A stretch of DNA of 6,912 bases from the NCBI GenBank assembly GCA_030635465.1, contig DAOVYU010000050.1, forward strand, positions 1 to 6,912, written 5' to 3'. The notes under the pieces are model-generated. The model was given only the letters and a program-made list of their open reading frames with translations, searched no databases and was not told the origin of the DNA. The position numbers were made by a program, and so were the translations under genes. The DNA is from Bacteroidales bacterium (GTDB taxonomy: Bacteria; Bacteroidota; Bacteroidia; Bacteroidales; JAADJA01). This document shows positions 1-6,256 of the stretch, one piece after another. Every line of letters begins with the position of its first letter. Position 1 is the first letter of the stretch.

Positions 1-2
1 TA

Positions 3-293
3 AAATTGATTCTTTTTGGAAGGGATTCTCTTTAGGGTGCAATGGCCAATGAGTTAGTACTTAGAGTTTCGGACAGAATGGCTGGATGGGCCATGAATAC
101 GTCTCTTTCTGCAACTGAATCTATTCCGGCACATAGGGTTGTAAACCGAATAGGTATGCTAACCGGGAAACATCATTTTGGGAGCCCTGAAATTATGAAA
201 CAATTATTGGAAAATGAAGGGATCAAAGTTAAGAATGATAAAATTCTTGATTTTAACAAGCATTATTGGGATCCTTTAAAAGAACTCCTTTAA
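3..293 (+). pseudogene. MGMT-like (alkyltransferase-like) DNA-binding protein, 5'-incomplete, with in-frame stop
   Basis: Seen: from the ATG at 42 the protein reads to TAA at 291-293. It contains AGWAMN, then PAHRVVNR, LTGKHHFG and a C-terminal WDPLKEL, a series I recognise from the small MGMT-family/ATL proteins. The alkyl-acceptor motif PCHRV is PAHRV here, so the methyl-accepting cysteine is absent. Family knowledge: such proteins bind O6-alkylguanine DNA and flag it for nucleotide excision repair without repairing it themselves. The same frame continues upstream of the ATG as KLILFGRDSL, then TAG at 33-35, then GAMANEL. This aligns with the family's helix-turn-helix stretch (roughly LIPxGRVTSYGAIA), with the stop in place of tyrosine. 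The start at 42 is therefore probably not the true start, since it would remove part of the DNA-binding region. The gene is either a pseudogene or carries sequence errors near a contig edge. Family assignment is confident; pseudogene status is moderate. Confidence 0.72.
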
Positions 294-298
294 TCATA

Positions 299-1606
299 TT
301 ATTCCTTCTTTGGTCGACCGGTTTTGTCAAAAAACAATCCCAATTTTTGATTACCGGAATTCTTCTTTTTATTAACCAGCTCAACATAATAATAATCATT
401 TCTATCTTTTCGGGTTACTTTTTCACCGTATGCTACCTTATAATCTGAATAATCATTATCAAGGCTACGTTGCACAGGGGCATAAATATTTTTAACATCC
501 ATTTCAACGACAGTTTGTACCCATTGGGCTGAATCTGAAAATTCAGCAGTTGTAAATTTGTCTCTGTAAATAAACTGAGCTTCCCAATTACCTTCCTTTG
601 TTCCCCATTTTACATCTTTTGCACTTGCAAATCGGCTATTAAATTTTTTACCTACATTTTTGGGTATATCAACTGTTAACAGATATTGGCTTTTTAGTTC
701 TTCAGGTCGGATTACCTTTTGGATCTGGCCTGATTTATTAAAGAACAATTCAAATTTGTATGGTTTCTCCTGACCTTTTTCAAACCTCTCCACATATACA
801 TAATAATAGTCTTTTCTGTCAGCCCTGGTTACTTTTTCAGCCATCACAAATTTGTCATTTGTATGGTTTTCAGCTAAATACTTTAACACGGGTGCATACA
901 GGTCTCTAACATCATAGGAGACCCTGGTTTCTATCCACTTACCATTGGGTAAGAACTCAGCTATTGTAGGACTTTCTCTGTAATAAAAGCTGGCTATAAA
1001 ATTATATTCAATTGTATCACTTGTATTAACTACACTATTCCACTCGATACCTTCTGCTCTGGGAAATCGTTTTTGCCAACTATCAATAACTGCTACAGGT
1101 GTTTCTGCATTATGATCATCAATTCCAACAACTGTAAGATCCTCAAATCCTTCAGGTGCTTTCACCTGTTCAATTTGTCCGGTTTTGTCAAAAAACAACT
1201 CAAATAGCAAAGGATCTTTCCTGCCTTTTTCCTTGCGTTCAAGTTGTACGTAATAATAATCTTGCCTGGTGGCAAGAGTAGCTTTTTCCGCCATAACTAT
1301 TTTGTCTTTAGGAAAGTTTTCATCCAGATATTTCTCAATAGGTGGATACAATTCCCCATAGTCAACTTCCATAATTGTTTGAACCCATTCACCATCAGGT
1401 TTATATTCAGCGTAGGTAATTAAATCTTTGTAAAAACAATCGACTTTATAATTATTATCCACCTTGTCCCAGGATACGTTTTCAGCTTTTGGGAATTTTT
1501 TATGAAAGTTCTTTTGTACTATTTCCGGAACTTCAGAATCTAATGTTTTTTGAGAAAACAGGGATAGTGAAATTACAAACGTAATAATGAATGTAAAATA
1601 CTTCAT
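299..1606 (-). CDS. Secreted protein with three tandem PepSY-like units
   Basis: A 435-residue exported protein. Residues 1-19 form a signal peptide (short basic start, hydrophobic core, ending LFSQ), which supports the ATG at 1606. The remainder is three repeats of about 125-130 residues: roughly 26-149, 169-299 and 313-435. Each repeat has two halves. The first resembles VPxxVxxxFxxxFPxAxxVxW followed by AEFxxxGxW. The second carries LYxPVxKYLxEN, AEKVTRxDRxDYYYV and LFFDKTGxI. This matches my memory of the Bacteroidota PepSY-like family (PF11396, 'beta-lactamase-inhibitor-like'), whose members are periplasmic or outer-surface proteins of unknown role; the inhibitor name reflects fold similarity only. 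There is no lipobox and no visible T9SS C-terminal domain, so a periplasmic location is likely. The gene lies 91 bases behind purA without a promoter I can recognise, so it may be read through from purA. It converges on the MGMT-like gene with only five bases between the two stops. Confidence 0.8.
   Translation of the reverse strand: MKYFTFIITFVISLSLFSQKTLDSEVPEIVQKNFHKKFPKAENVSWDKVDNNYKVDCFYKDLITYAEYKPDGEWVQTIMEVDYGELYPPIEKYLDENFPKDKIVMAEKATLATRQDYYYVQLERKEKGRKDPLLFELFFDKTGQIEQVKAPEGFEDLTVVGIDDHNAETPVAVIDSWQKRFPRAEGIEWNSVVNTSDTIEYNFIASFYYRESPTIAEFLPNGKWIETRVSYDVRDLYAPVLKYLAENHTNDKFVMAEKVTRADRKDYYYVYVERFEKGQEKPYKFELFFNKSGQIQKVIRPEELKSQYLLTVDIPKNVGKKFNSRFASAKDVKWGTKEGNWEAQFIYRDKFTTAEFSDSAQWVQTVVEMDVKNIYAPVQRSLDNDYSDYKVAYGEKVTRKDRNDYYYVELVNKKKNSGNQKLGLFFDKTGRPKKE
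318..1198. repeat. Exact 20-base direct repeat inside the PepSY-like gene (318-337 and 1179-1198)
   Basis: The two copies are identical over 20 bases and sit in register at the end of protein units 3 and 1. On the minus strand they encode the LFFDKTG segment. The bases flanking both copies differ. Unit 2, at about 720-750, has a diverged version encoding LFFNKSG. This is the nucleotide-level trace of the internal triplication and could reflect fairly recent duplication or gene conversion between units 1 and 3. Confidence 0.8.
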
Positions 1607-1647
1607 TTGCGTAGAGTTTAAGAAAAATTAAATATTACAGATTATAT

Positions 1648-1663
1648 ATTTAAAAATTTAAAT
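1648..1663. repeat. AT-only inverted repeat between purA and the PepSY-like gene
   Basis: ATTTAAA, then AA, then TTTAAAT: a perfect 7-base inverted repeat with a two-base centre in the 91-base gap behind purA. A stem of A-T pairs only, with such a small loop, would be weak RNA. It is not a credible Rho-independent terminator by itself and could be chance in AT-rich DNA. No other terminator is visible between purA and the PepSY-like gene. Confidence 0.3.
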
Positions 1664-1697
1664 CTTATACTAAAATTCGGGAATAAAGTTTAAAATA

Positions 1698-2987
1698 TTA
1701 TAATGTAATTAATTGACTTCTATCAGGTCCGACCGACACCATTGCAACCGGAACTTTGATTTCTTGTTCAATAAATTTAACATATGCCGTTAGTTCAGCA
1801 GGCATATCATCAGCTTTTTTAAGTTCAGTTGTATTACAATTCCATCCCTGTACTTCTTTATAGACAGGGTTCAGATTTTCATAGGATGCTTCAAACGGAA
1901 TATAGTCGATAAGTTTGCCGCCAAAGTCATAGTTAGCACCAGCTTTTATGGTTTTAAAAGTATTCAAAACATCTGCTTTGGTCATACAAAGTTTGGTAAC
2001 ACCATTTAACATTACGGCATATTTCAGAGCTGCGAGATCGACCCAGCCACATCTTCTTGGCCTTCCTGTAGTAGACCCATATTCTCTTCCCTCATCACGA
2101 AGTTTTTGCCCTTCTTCATTATCCAATTCAGTAGGGAAGGGACCGCTTCCAACGCGGGTGCAGTAAGCTTTAAAGATACCATAAACTTCACCTATTTTAG
2201 ATGGTGCAATCCCTAATCCTGTGCAAACTGCTGCTGCTACAGTATTTGAAGACGTAACAAACGGATATGTGCCAAAATCAACATCCAGCATAGTTCCTTG
2301 AGCACCTTCAGCCAGCACTTTTTTATTATTATTTAAACTTTGATTGATATAGTATTCACTATCGATTTTTTGGATAGGTTTTATTATTTCAATGGCATCA
2401 AACCATTTTTGCTCGTACTCGTCAAGTGTCAATCCTTCAATCTTTTGAGTATTATAGTCAAAATCAAATGACTTAATTATCTGTAAGTGTTTTTCTTTTA
2501 GCTCTTTGTATTTTTTATAAAAGTCATTGCGTTCAATATTTCCAATTCGTATACCCAGACGAGCCGTTTTATCAGTATAAGTTGGCCCAATTCCTTTTAA
2601 TGTTGACCCGATTTTTGCTTTCCCTTTATTATGTTCGTACATCGCATCTAATAGCCGATGTGTTGGTAATATCAAGTGAGCTTTTTTAGAAATTAAAAGA
2701 TTCTTATCAACTGAAATTTGACTGCTTTCTAATTTTTCTAACTCTTTGTTAAATACAAATGGATCAATGATTACTCCATTGCCAATCACATTTATGGTAT
2801 TTTTATTAAAAATACCTGAGGGGATTGTGTGAAGAATAAATTTCTTATTATCAAATTCAATGGTATGTCCAGCATTTGGTCCACCTTGAAACCGTGTAAT
2901 AATGTCGTATTGCGGTGCGAGTACATCAACGATTTTGCCTTTACCTTCATCACCCCATTGTAATCCTAATAAAATGTCAGCTTTCAT
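1698..2987 (-). CDS. purA: Adenylosuccinate synthase
   Basis: Cytoplasmic enzyme that condenses IMP with aspartate using GTP to give adenylosuccinate, the first committed step to AMP. The 429 residues are full length for the family, and the numbering runs almost in step with the E. coli enzyme. The N-terminal phosphate-binding loop is QWGDEGKGK (10-18) with catalytic Asp13. GPNAGH ends in catalytic His41. T129 and R143 (GPTYTDKTAR) match the IMP-contacting residues, R143 reaching across the dimer. LAEGAQGTMLD lies at 225-235, the aspartate/IMP loop STTGRPRR at 305-312, and the guanine-recognition TKAD at 336-339. VGPDR is near the C-terminus. All key residues are present and nothing looks damaged. 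The gene follows the Fur-family gene by 163 bases on the same strand and has a candidate promoter of its own. E. coli PurA is inhibited by (p)ppGpp, which makes the nearby rsh gene functionally relevant. The ATG at 2987 gives the canonical N-terminus; there is no clear Shine-Dalgarno. Confidence 0.97.
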   Translation of the reverse strand: MKADILLGLQWGDEGKGKIVDVLAPQYDIITRFQGGPNAGHTIEFDNKKFILHTIPSGIFNKNTINVIGNGVIIDPFVFNKELEKLESSQISVDKNLLISKKAHLILPTHRLLDAMYEHNKGKAKIGSTLKGIGPTYTDKTARLGIRIGNIERNDFYKKYKELKEKHLQIIKSFDFDYNTQKIEGLTLDEYEQKWFDAIEIIKPIQKIDSEYYINQSLNNNKKVLAEGAQGTMLDVDFGTYPFVTSSNTVAAAVCTGLGIAPSKIGEVYGIFKAYCTRVGSGPFPTELDNEEGQKLRDEGREYGSTTGRPRRCGWVDLAALKYAVMLNGVTKLCMTKADVLNTFKTIKAGANYDFGGKLIDYIPFEASYENLNPVYKEVQGWNCNTTELKKADDMPAELTAYVKFIEQEIKVPVAMVSVGPDRSQLITL

Positions 2988-3046
2988 TAATTAAGGAAAT
3001 AAAATTTAGAATAAATTGTAAATGATTGAATTATAGCATTAAAAGC

Positions 3047-3077
3047 GAAATTTAAAAAGCCTTATGGCTAATTCAAA
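3047..3077 (-). promoter_or_regulatory. Candidate purA promoter (Bacteroidota type)
   Basis: Read on the minus strand: TTTG at 3077-3074, a 19-base spacer, then TAAATTTC at 3054-3047. The first element and the spacing fit the Bacteroidota primary-sigma consensus (TTTG-N19-TAnnTTTG); the second has its last base changed from G to C. Transcription would start near 3041, giving a leader of about 54 bases before the purA ATG at 2987. A short hairpin, AGCC-ataa-GGCT, lies inside the spacer. The assignment rests on motif match alone. Confidence 0.4.
3054..3069 (-). terminator. Weak candidate terminator behind the Fur-family gene
   Basis: On the minus strand AGCC-ataa-GGCT is followed directly by TTTT (the A run at 3054-3057 on the plus strand). 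The stem is only four base pairs and lies about 80 bases past the fur stop codon, so termination would be inefficient. It overlaps the spacer of the candidate purA promoter, so the hairpin and the promoter are two readings of the same DNA. Confidence 0.3.
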
Positions 3078-3150
3078 TAACGATACTAAAGTACATTAAA
3101 AATCATTTATCAGGAAAGATAAATTAAAAAAGAATGGGAATTTCAAAAAT

Positions 3151-3624
3151 TTAATTTACAGCTTCTTTTTTCATTGCTCCATAAAAGGTTAATGAATGGT
3201 GTGTAATCTTAACACCCAGTTCATTTTCAACAGTTTCTTTTATTTGCTGAACCCTTGCATCACAGAACTCTAAAACTTCGCCATTATCCAGATTTATAAA
3301 ATGATCGTGTTGTTTGAAACGGTATGATTTTTCAAACTGTGCACAATTATTACCAAATTGATGTTTGGTTACAAGATTACAATCCAACAGCAGTTCAATG
3401 GTATTATACAGCGTGGCTCGACTAACCCTGTACTTGTTGTTCTTCATGCGGATATACAAAGTCTCAATATCAAAGTGACCTTCAGTGGTATAAATTTCTT
3501 TAAGAATAGTAAACCTTTCTGGAGTTTTTCGATGTCCTTTGCCCTCAAGATACTCAGTAAAAATTTTCTTTACCGTTTCGAATGTGTCTTTATTTGAACT
3601 TTTCATTTCTGTTGAAGTTATCAT
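3151..3624 (-). CDS. Fur-family metal-responsive transcriptional regulator lacking the structural zinc cysteines
   Basis: 157-residue dimeric DNA-binding repressor of the Fur/PerR superfamily. RKTPERFTIL (32-41) and the recognition-helix segment RVSRATLYNTIELL (66-79) form the winged helix. The metal-sensing side includes H50 in GHFDIETLY, E98, H106-D107-H108, E119 and H142/H143, matching regulatory-site ligands of the family. The structural zinc motif is lost: the usual HDHxxCxxC reads HDHFINLDN, and the C-terminal CxxC after FYG is absent. The cysteines left (C82, C94, C121) are not paired. The metal sensed cannot be read from the sequence; iron, peroxide (PerR-like) or zinc sensing are all possible, so I give no gene symbol. 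The N-terminus is uncertain: ATGs at 3624 and 3606 are both usable (M1 and M7), and both precede the conserved domain. It sits between rsh and purA, an order I recall as common in Bacteroidota. Confidence 0.88.
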   Translation of the reverse strand: MITSTEMKSSNKDTFETVKKIFTEYLEGKGHRKTPERFTILKEIYTTEGHFDIETLYIRMKNNKYRVSRATLYNTIELLLDCNLVTKHQFGNNCAQFEKSYRFKQHDHFINLDNGEVLEFCDARVQQIKETVENELGVKITHHSLTFYGAMKKEAVN

Positions 3625-3795
3625 TAATTGCGGTACATCACTAACATAACACGCAAAAATCTTAATTGTTTATGCTATAGATTCCAAATCCAAAAATCAT
3701 TAGAAAAAACCGATCGATAAAAATATGAATTTTTTTTTATTCCTATTTGGTATAAATAAAAATAAATTTATCTTTTTTACATTTTTGGCTATATG

Positions 3796-3820
3796 AGGAG
3801 GAAAATTCATGAGAAATTAA
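3796..3820 (+). other. Perfect Shine-Dalgarno followed by a three-codon ORF (MRN-stop)
   Basis: AGGAGG at 3796-3801 is followed after seven bases by ATG AGA AAT TAA (3809-3820), antisense to the rsh downstream region. Perfect Shine-Dalgarno sites are uncommon in Bacteroidota, and no longer frame opens here. It could be the relic of a gene start, a minimal leader ORF or chance. No matching promoter with proper spacing was found: TTTG at 3746-3749 is too far from the TAcaTTTTTG-like stretch at 3778-3787. The remainder of the 212-base gap 3625-3836 is AT-rich, and I see no RNA gene or strong hairpin in it. Confidence 0.2.
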
Positions 3821-3836
3821 TTAAGATAAGAATTTA

Positions 3837-6074
3837 TTAAATGGAATTAATGCGGTCTACTTTTTTTACATCCGGGAGTTTCTTTAATATTACAATAAGA
3901 TTATTCAAATTTGAAGTGCTATAAACGTAGAGCATAATTTTAGCATTGATCATTCCGGCATCACTTTCAAGATGAAATGATTTGATATTTATTTTCAGAT
4001 CTTCGGTTATAATTTTAATCATATCGTTTATAAATCCCTGCTTATCAATCCCACTAATTTTAATTCCAGTTAAAAATCCAATTGATTCTTTATCATTCCA
4101 TTTGGTTTTAATGATCTTGTTACCATATTTTGACATTTGATTTATTGCTATTGGGCAATTGATCCGATGAATTTTTATAGCATCACCTGGTGCAATAAAT
4201 CCAACAATATCGTCACCAGGGATAGGATTACAGCAATTTGAAATATCATAACTGATTTTTTGAAGGTCAGCTTCTTCATTAGGTGTTTTCGACTGGACAT
4301 TAAGTTCTTCAATTACAGCCTCTGTAAGTGTTTTGCGAACAGTTGCTTTTGATTTGGTAAATGGCCTGATAAGCATTTTACTGAACCAACTTTCTTTGTC
4401 ATGTTCACCACAACAATCTCGTATTTCTTTTAATCCAATTAGATTTTGGGCTATATCGTAATACAGTTCAATAGAACTTGTGTAATTATATTTTTGCTTT
4501 AGTTTTTTTAAAGACACACTATTTATTTCATGTCCAACCTGGTTGAGATATTCTTGCAGCTTACCTTTACCTTTCTCAGAATATTTTTTCTTTTCTTCTT
4601 TTATGGCATTTTTAATTCGTGTTCGGGCACGGGCTGTTACCACATAATCGAACCATTCATCTTTGGGTAATTGTTTTTTTGAAGTAATTATTTCTACCTG
4701 ATCACCACTTTTTAGCTTATAATTTAATGGGGTTAGTTTGTGGTTTACTTTGGCACCAATACAAGTATTTCCAATTTCAGAATGAATGGCATAGGCAAAG
4801 TCCAATACCGATGACCCTTTAGGCAGATTACGTAATTCTCCCTGAGGGGTAAAAACATAAATTTCATCAGTAAATAGAAAACCTTGAAAATCGTCAATAA
4901 AATCCAGGGCACTTGACTCACTACTTTGCAGCATATCCCTGATACGTTCTAACCAGTTGTTGATATTTTGTTCTGATATACCAGGTGAAACTCCTTTATA
5001 TCTCCAATGTGCAGCATACCCTTTTTCGGCCATTTTATCCATTCGTTCTGTTCTGATCTGAACTTCAACCCATTTCCCATTTTTACTCATAACTGTAGTA
5101 TGTAGGGCTTCATAACTATTGGCTTTCGGTATTGAAATCCAATCGCGCAATCGATCAATATTGGGACGATAATGGTCAGTGATGATTGAATAAACACGCC
5201 AGCAATCAACTTTTTCAGTTTCAAATGGTGTATCGATTATTATCCTGATGGCGAATAGGTCATATACCTCTTCTACTGGAATTTCCTTATTTTTCATTTT
5301 GTTCCAGATAGAATGAATTGACTTATCCCTGGTTTTTATTTCATAGGTAAATTGTTGCTGATTTAAATCTTTTTTAATAGGATAAATAAACCTGTTAGTA
5401 AACCTTTTTCGCTCATTCAATGATTCCTTTAACTTGTCCGTAATTGTATTATAGATTTCAGGTTCCGTATATTTTAATGAGAGGTCATCCAGTTCAGATT
5501 TAATTGAATATAAACCAAATCGGTGAGCCAATGGAGCATATAAAAAGTTGGTTTCAGAAGCAATTTTTAATTGTTTATGCGGAGGCATTGCATCCAGAGT
5601 TCGCATATTGTGCAACCTGTCTGCTAGTTTAACTAATATTACCCTGACGTCATCCGACAGGGTTAAAAGCATTTTTTTAAAGTTTTCAGCTTGTATTGAA
5701 GCAGAGCTATGATCAAAAATGTCTTTAATCTTGGTAAGTCCATCAATGATCTTTGCAACAGTAGGACCAAAAAGGTTTTTAATATCATTTAGTGTATAAT
5801 CTGTATCTTCAACTACGTCATGCAACAAAGCACATGCAATTGATGTTTTTCCTAGTCCAATTTCTCCAGCTACAATACGGGCAACTTCAAGGGGATGGTA
5901 AATATAAGGTTCACCGGTTCTCCGACGCATATCCTTATGTGCATCTACAGCAAGGTTGAAAGCTTTTCTTACAAACTTTTTATCTTCTTGATTAACTGGT
6001 CGCCAAACCCTCAACAAGCTTCGATACCTGTTTATTATTGCTCTTTTTTCCTGTTCCGGATCGGGAATAAACAT
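3837..6074 (-). CDS. Bifunctional (p)ppGpp synthetase/hydrolase (RelA/SpoT homologue, long RSH)
   Basis: Cytoplasmic, ribosome-associated enzyme that makes (p)ppGpp from ATP and GDP/GTP and removes its 3'-pyrophosphate. The 745 residues carry the full long-RSH architecture. The HD hydrolase domain (about 35-200) has H60, H85-D86, E89-D90 and D152 in KLADRLHNMRT, all intact. The synthetase domain (about 240-360) has R249 and K251, D272 in YDLFAIR, then RLRDWISIPK and YEALHTTV, E337 and Q339 in VEVQIRT, and H356. The RLRD at 308-311 corresponds to the RxKD motif of bifunctional enzymes, not the acidic ExDD of RelA. TGS domain is about 404-465, a helical region about 470-600, a conserved-cysteine/zinc-finger domain about 608-643 (C614, C615, H636, C640), and a C-terminal ACT domain about 662-745. 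Both activities should be present. It is the first gene of the minus-strand series with fur and purA and has a good candidate promoter just upstream. Confidence 0.96.
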   Translation of the reverse strand: MFIPDPEQEKRAIINRYRSLLRVWRPVNQEDKKFVRKAFNLAVDAHKDMRRRTGEPYIYHPLEVARIVAGEIGLGKTSIACALLHDVVEDTDYTLNDIKNLFGPTVAKIIDGLTKIKDIFDHSSASIQAENFKKMLLTLSDDVRVILVKLADRLHNMRTLDAMPPHKQLKIASETNFLYAPLAHRFGLYSIKSELDDLSLKYTEPEIYNTITDKLKESLNERKRFTNRFIYPIKKDLNQQQFTYEIKTRDKSIHSIWNKMKNKEIPVEEVYDLFAIRIIIDTPFETEKVDCWRVYSIITDHYRPNIDRLRDWISIPKANSYEALHTTVMSKNGKWVEVQIRTERMDKMAEKGYAAHWRYKGVSPGISEQNINNWLERIRDMLQSSESSALDFIDDFQGFLFTDEIYVFTPQGELRNLPKGSSVLDFAYAIHSEIGNTCIGAKVNHKLTPLNYKLKSGDQVEIITSKKQLPKDEWFDYVVTARARTRIKNAIKEEKKKYSEKGKGKLQEYLNQVGHEINSVSLKKLKQKYNYTSSIELYYDIAQNLIGLKEIRDCCGEHDKESWFSKMLIRPFTKSKATVRKTLTEAVIEELNVQSKTPNEEADLQKISYDISNCCNPIPGDDIVGFIAPGDAIKIHRINCPIAINQMSKYGNKIIKTKWNDKESIGFLTGIKISGIDKQGFINDMIKIITEDLKINIKSFHLESDAGMINAKIMLYVYSTSNLNNLIVILKKLPDVKKVDRINSI

Positions 6075-6083
6075 CTGATTGCG

Positions 6084-6088
6084 CTCCT
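6084..6088 (-). promoter_or_regulatory. Possible ribosome binding site of rsh
   Basis: The minus strand reads AGGAG, nine bases before the ATG at 6074. This is a reasonable Shine-Dalgarno and supports that start; no upstream in-frame ATG competes, and the protein begins MFIPDPEQEKRAI. Shine-Dalgarno use is weak in Bacteroidota, so its importance is uncertain. Confidence 0.35.
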
Positions 6089-6100
6089 ATGAAATTCCTA

Positions 6101-6131
6101 CAAAATTATTCAAAAACACGGACATTACAAA
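6101..6131 (-). promoter_or_regulatory. rsh promoter, consensus Bacteroidota type
   Basis: Read on the minus strand: TTTG at 6131-6128, a 19-base spacer, then TAATTTTG at 6108-6101. This is an exact match to the Bacteroidota primary-sigma consensus TTTG-N19-TAnnTTTG. Transcription would begin near 6096, leaving a leader of about 20 bases before the ATG at 6074, with the AGGAG site inside it. It is the best-supported promoter in the window. Confidence 0.65.
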
Positions 6132-6187
6132 ACTCTATACATTAATTGTAAATTGTCGTAAAAACAAATATTCTGGAATAATAATCG

Positions 6188-6220
6188 TTAGAATAGAACG
6201 AAAAAATATTTGTAATTTTG
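6188..6220 (+). promoter_or_regulatory. Candidate promoter of the divergent surface-protein gene
   Basis: TAATTTTG at 6213-6220 fits TAnnTTTG exactly and is identical to the element found for rsh on the other strand. The upstream element would be TTAG at 6188-6191 (three of four to TTTG) with a 21-base spacer. The start codon at 6257 would then follow a leader of about 30 bases. Support is moderate because the upstream element is imperfect. Confidence 0.4.
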
Positions 6221-6256
6221 ATCTGATATTTTAGATCGTTATTTTGGAATGGATTT

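Noticed and set aside
33..35. TAG in the MGMT-like gene as a recoded sense codon.
   Set aside because: All stop codons of the complete genes here are TAA, so there is no evidence for or against TAG reassignment, and nothing in this phylum suggests it. Decay or sequence error is simpler.
266..448. Plus-strand hydrophobic frame spanning the end of the MGMT-like gene and the PepSY-like gene.
   Set aside because: The apparent membrane segments come from the complement of Lys/Asn-rich coding sequence; it overlaps two recognisable genes.
1948..2166. Plus-strand frame opposite purA.
   Set aside because: It is a shadow of the intact purA gene; the composition is not that of a real protein and no motif is visible.
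3654..3698. fur promoter: GATTTTTG (3661-3654) with TTTG (3688-3685) on the minus strand, and a repeated CAAAAATC at 3654 and 3691.
   Set aside because: The -7 element has a wrong first base and the spacer is 23 bases. The repeat is short and A-rich. Not strong enough to list as a feature.
3753..3780. A/T-symmetric stretch around ATAAATTTAT as a terminator for rsh.
   Set aside because: The palindrome has no loop and no G-C pairs, so it would not form a stable RNA hairpin.
5089..5160. RSH synthetase motif reads NSY where many enzymes have NGY, suggesting a dead synthetase.
   Set aside because: As I recall, Gram-positive bifunctional Rel enzymes carry NMY at this place and are active, so the position tolerates change. 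All other synthetase residues are present.
5895..6092. Plus-strand frame opposite the start of rsh.
   Set aside because: It lies antisense to the conserved HD-domain coding region, with no homology or start signal.
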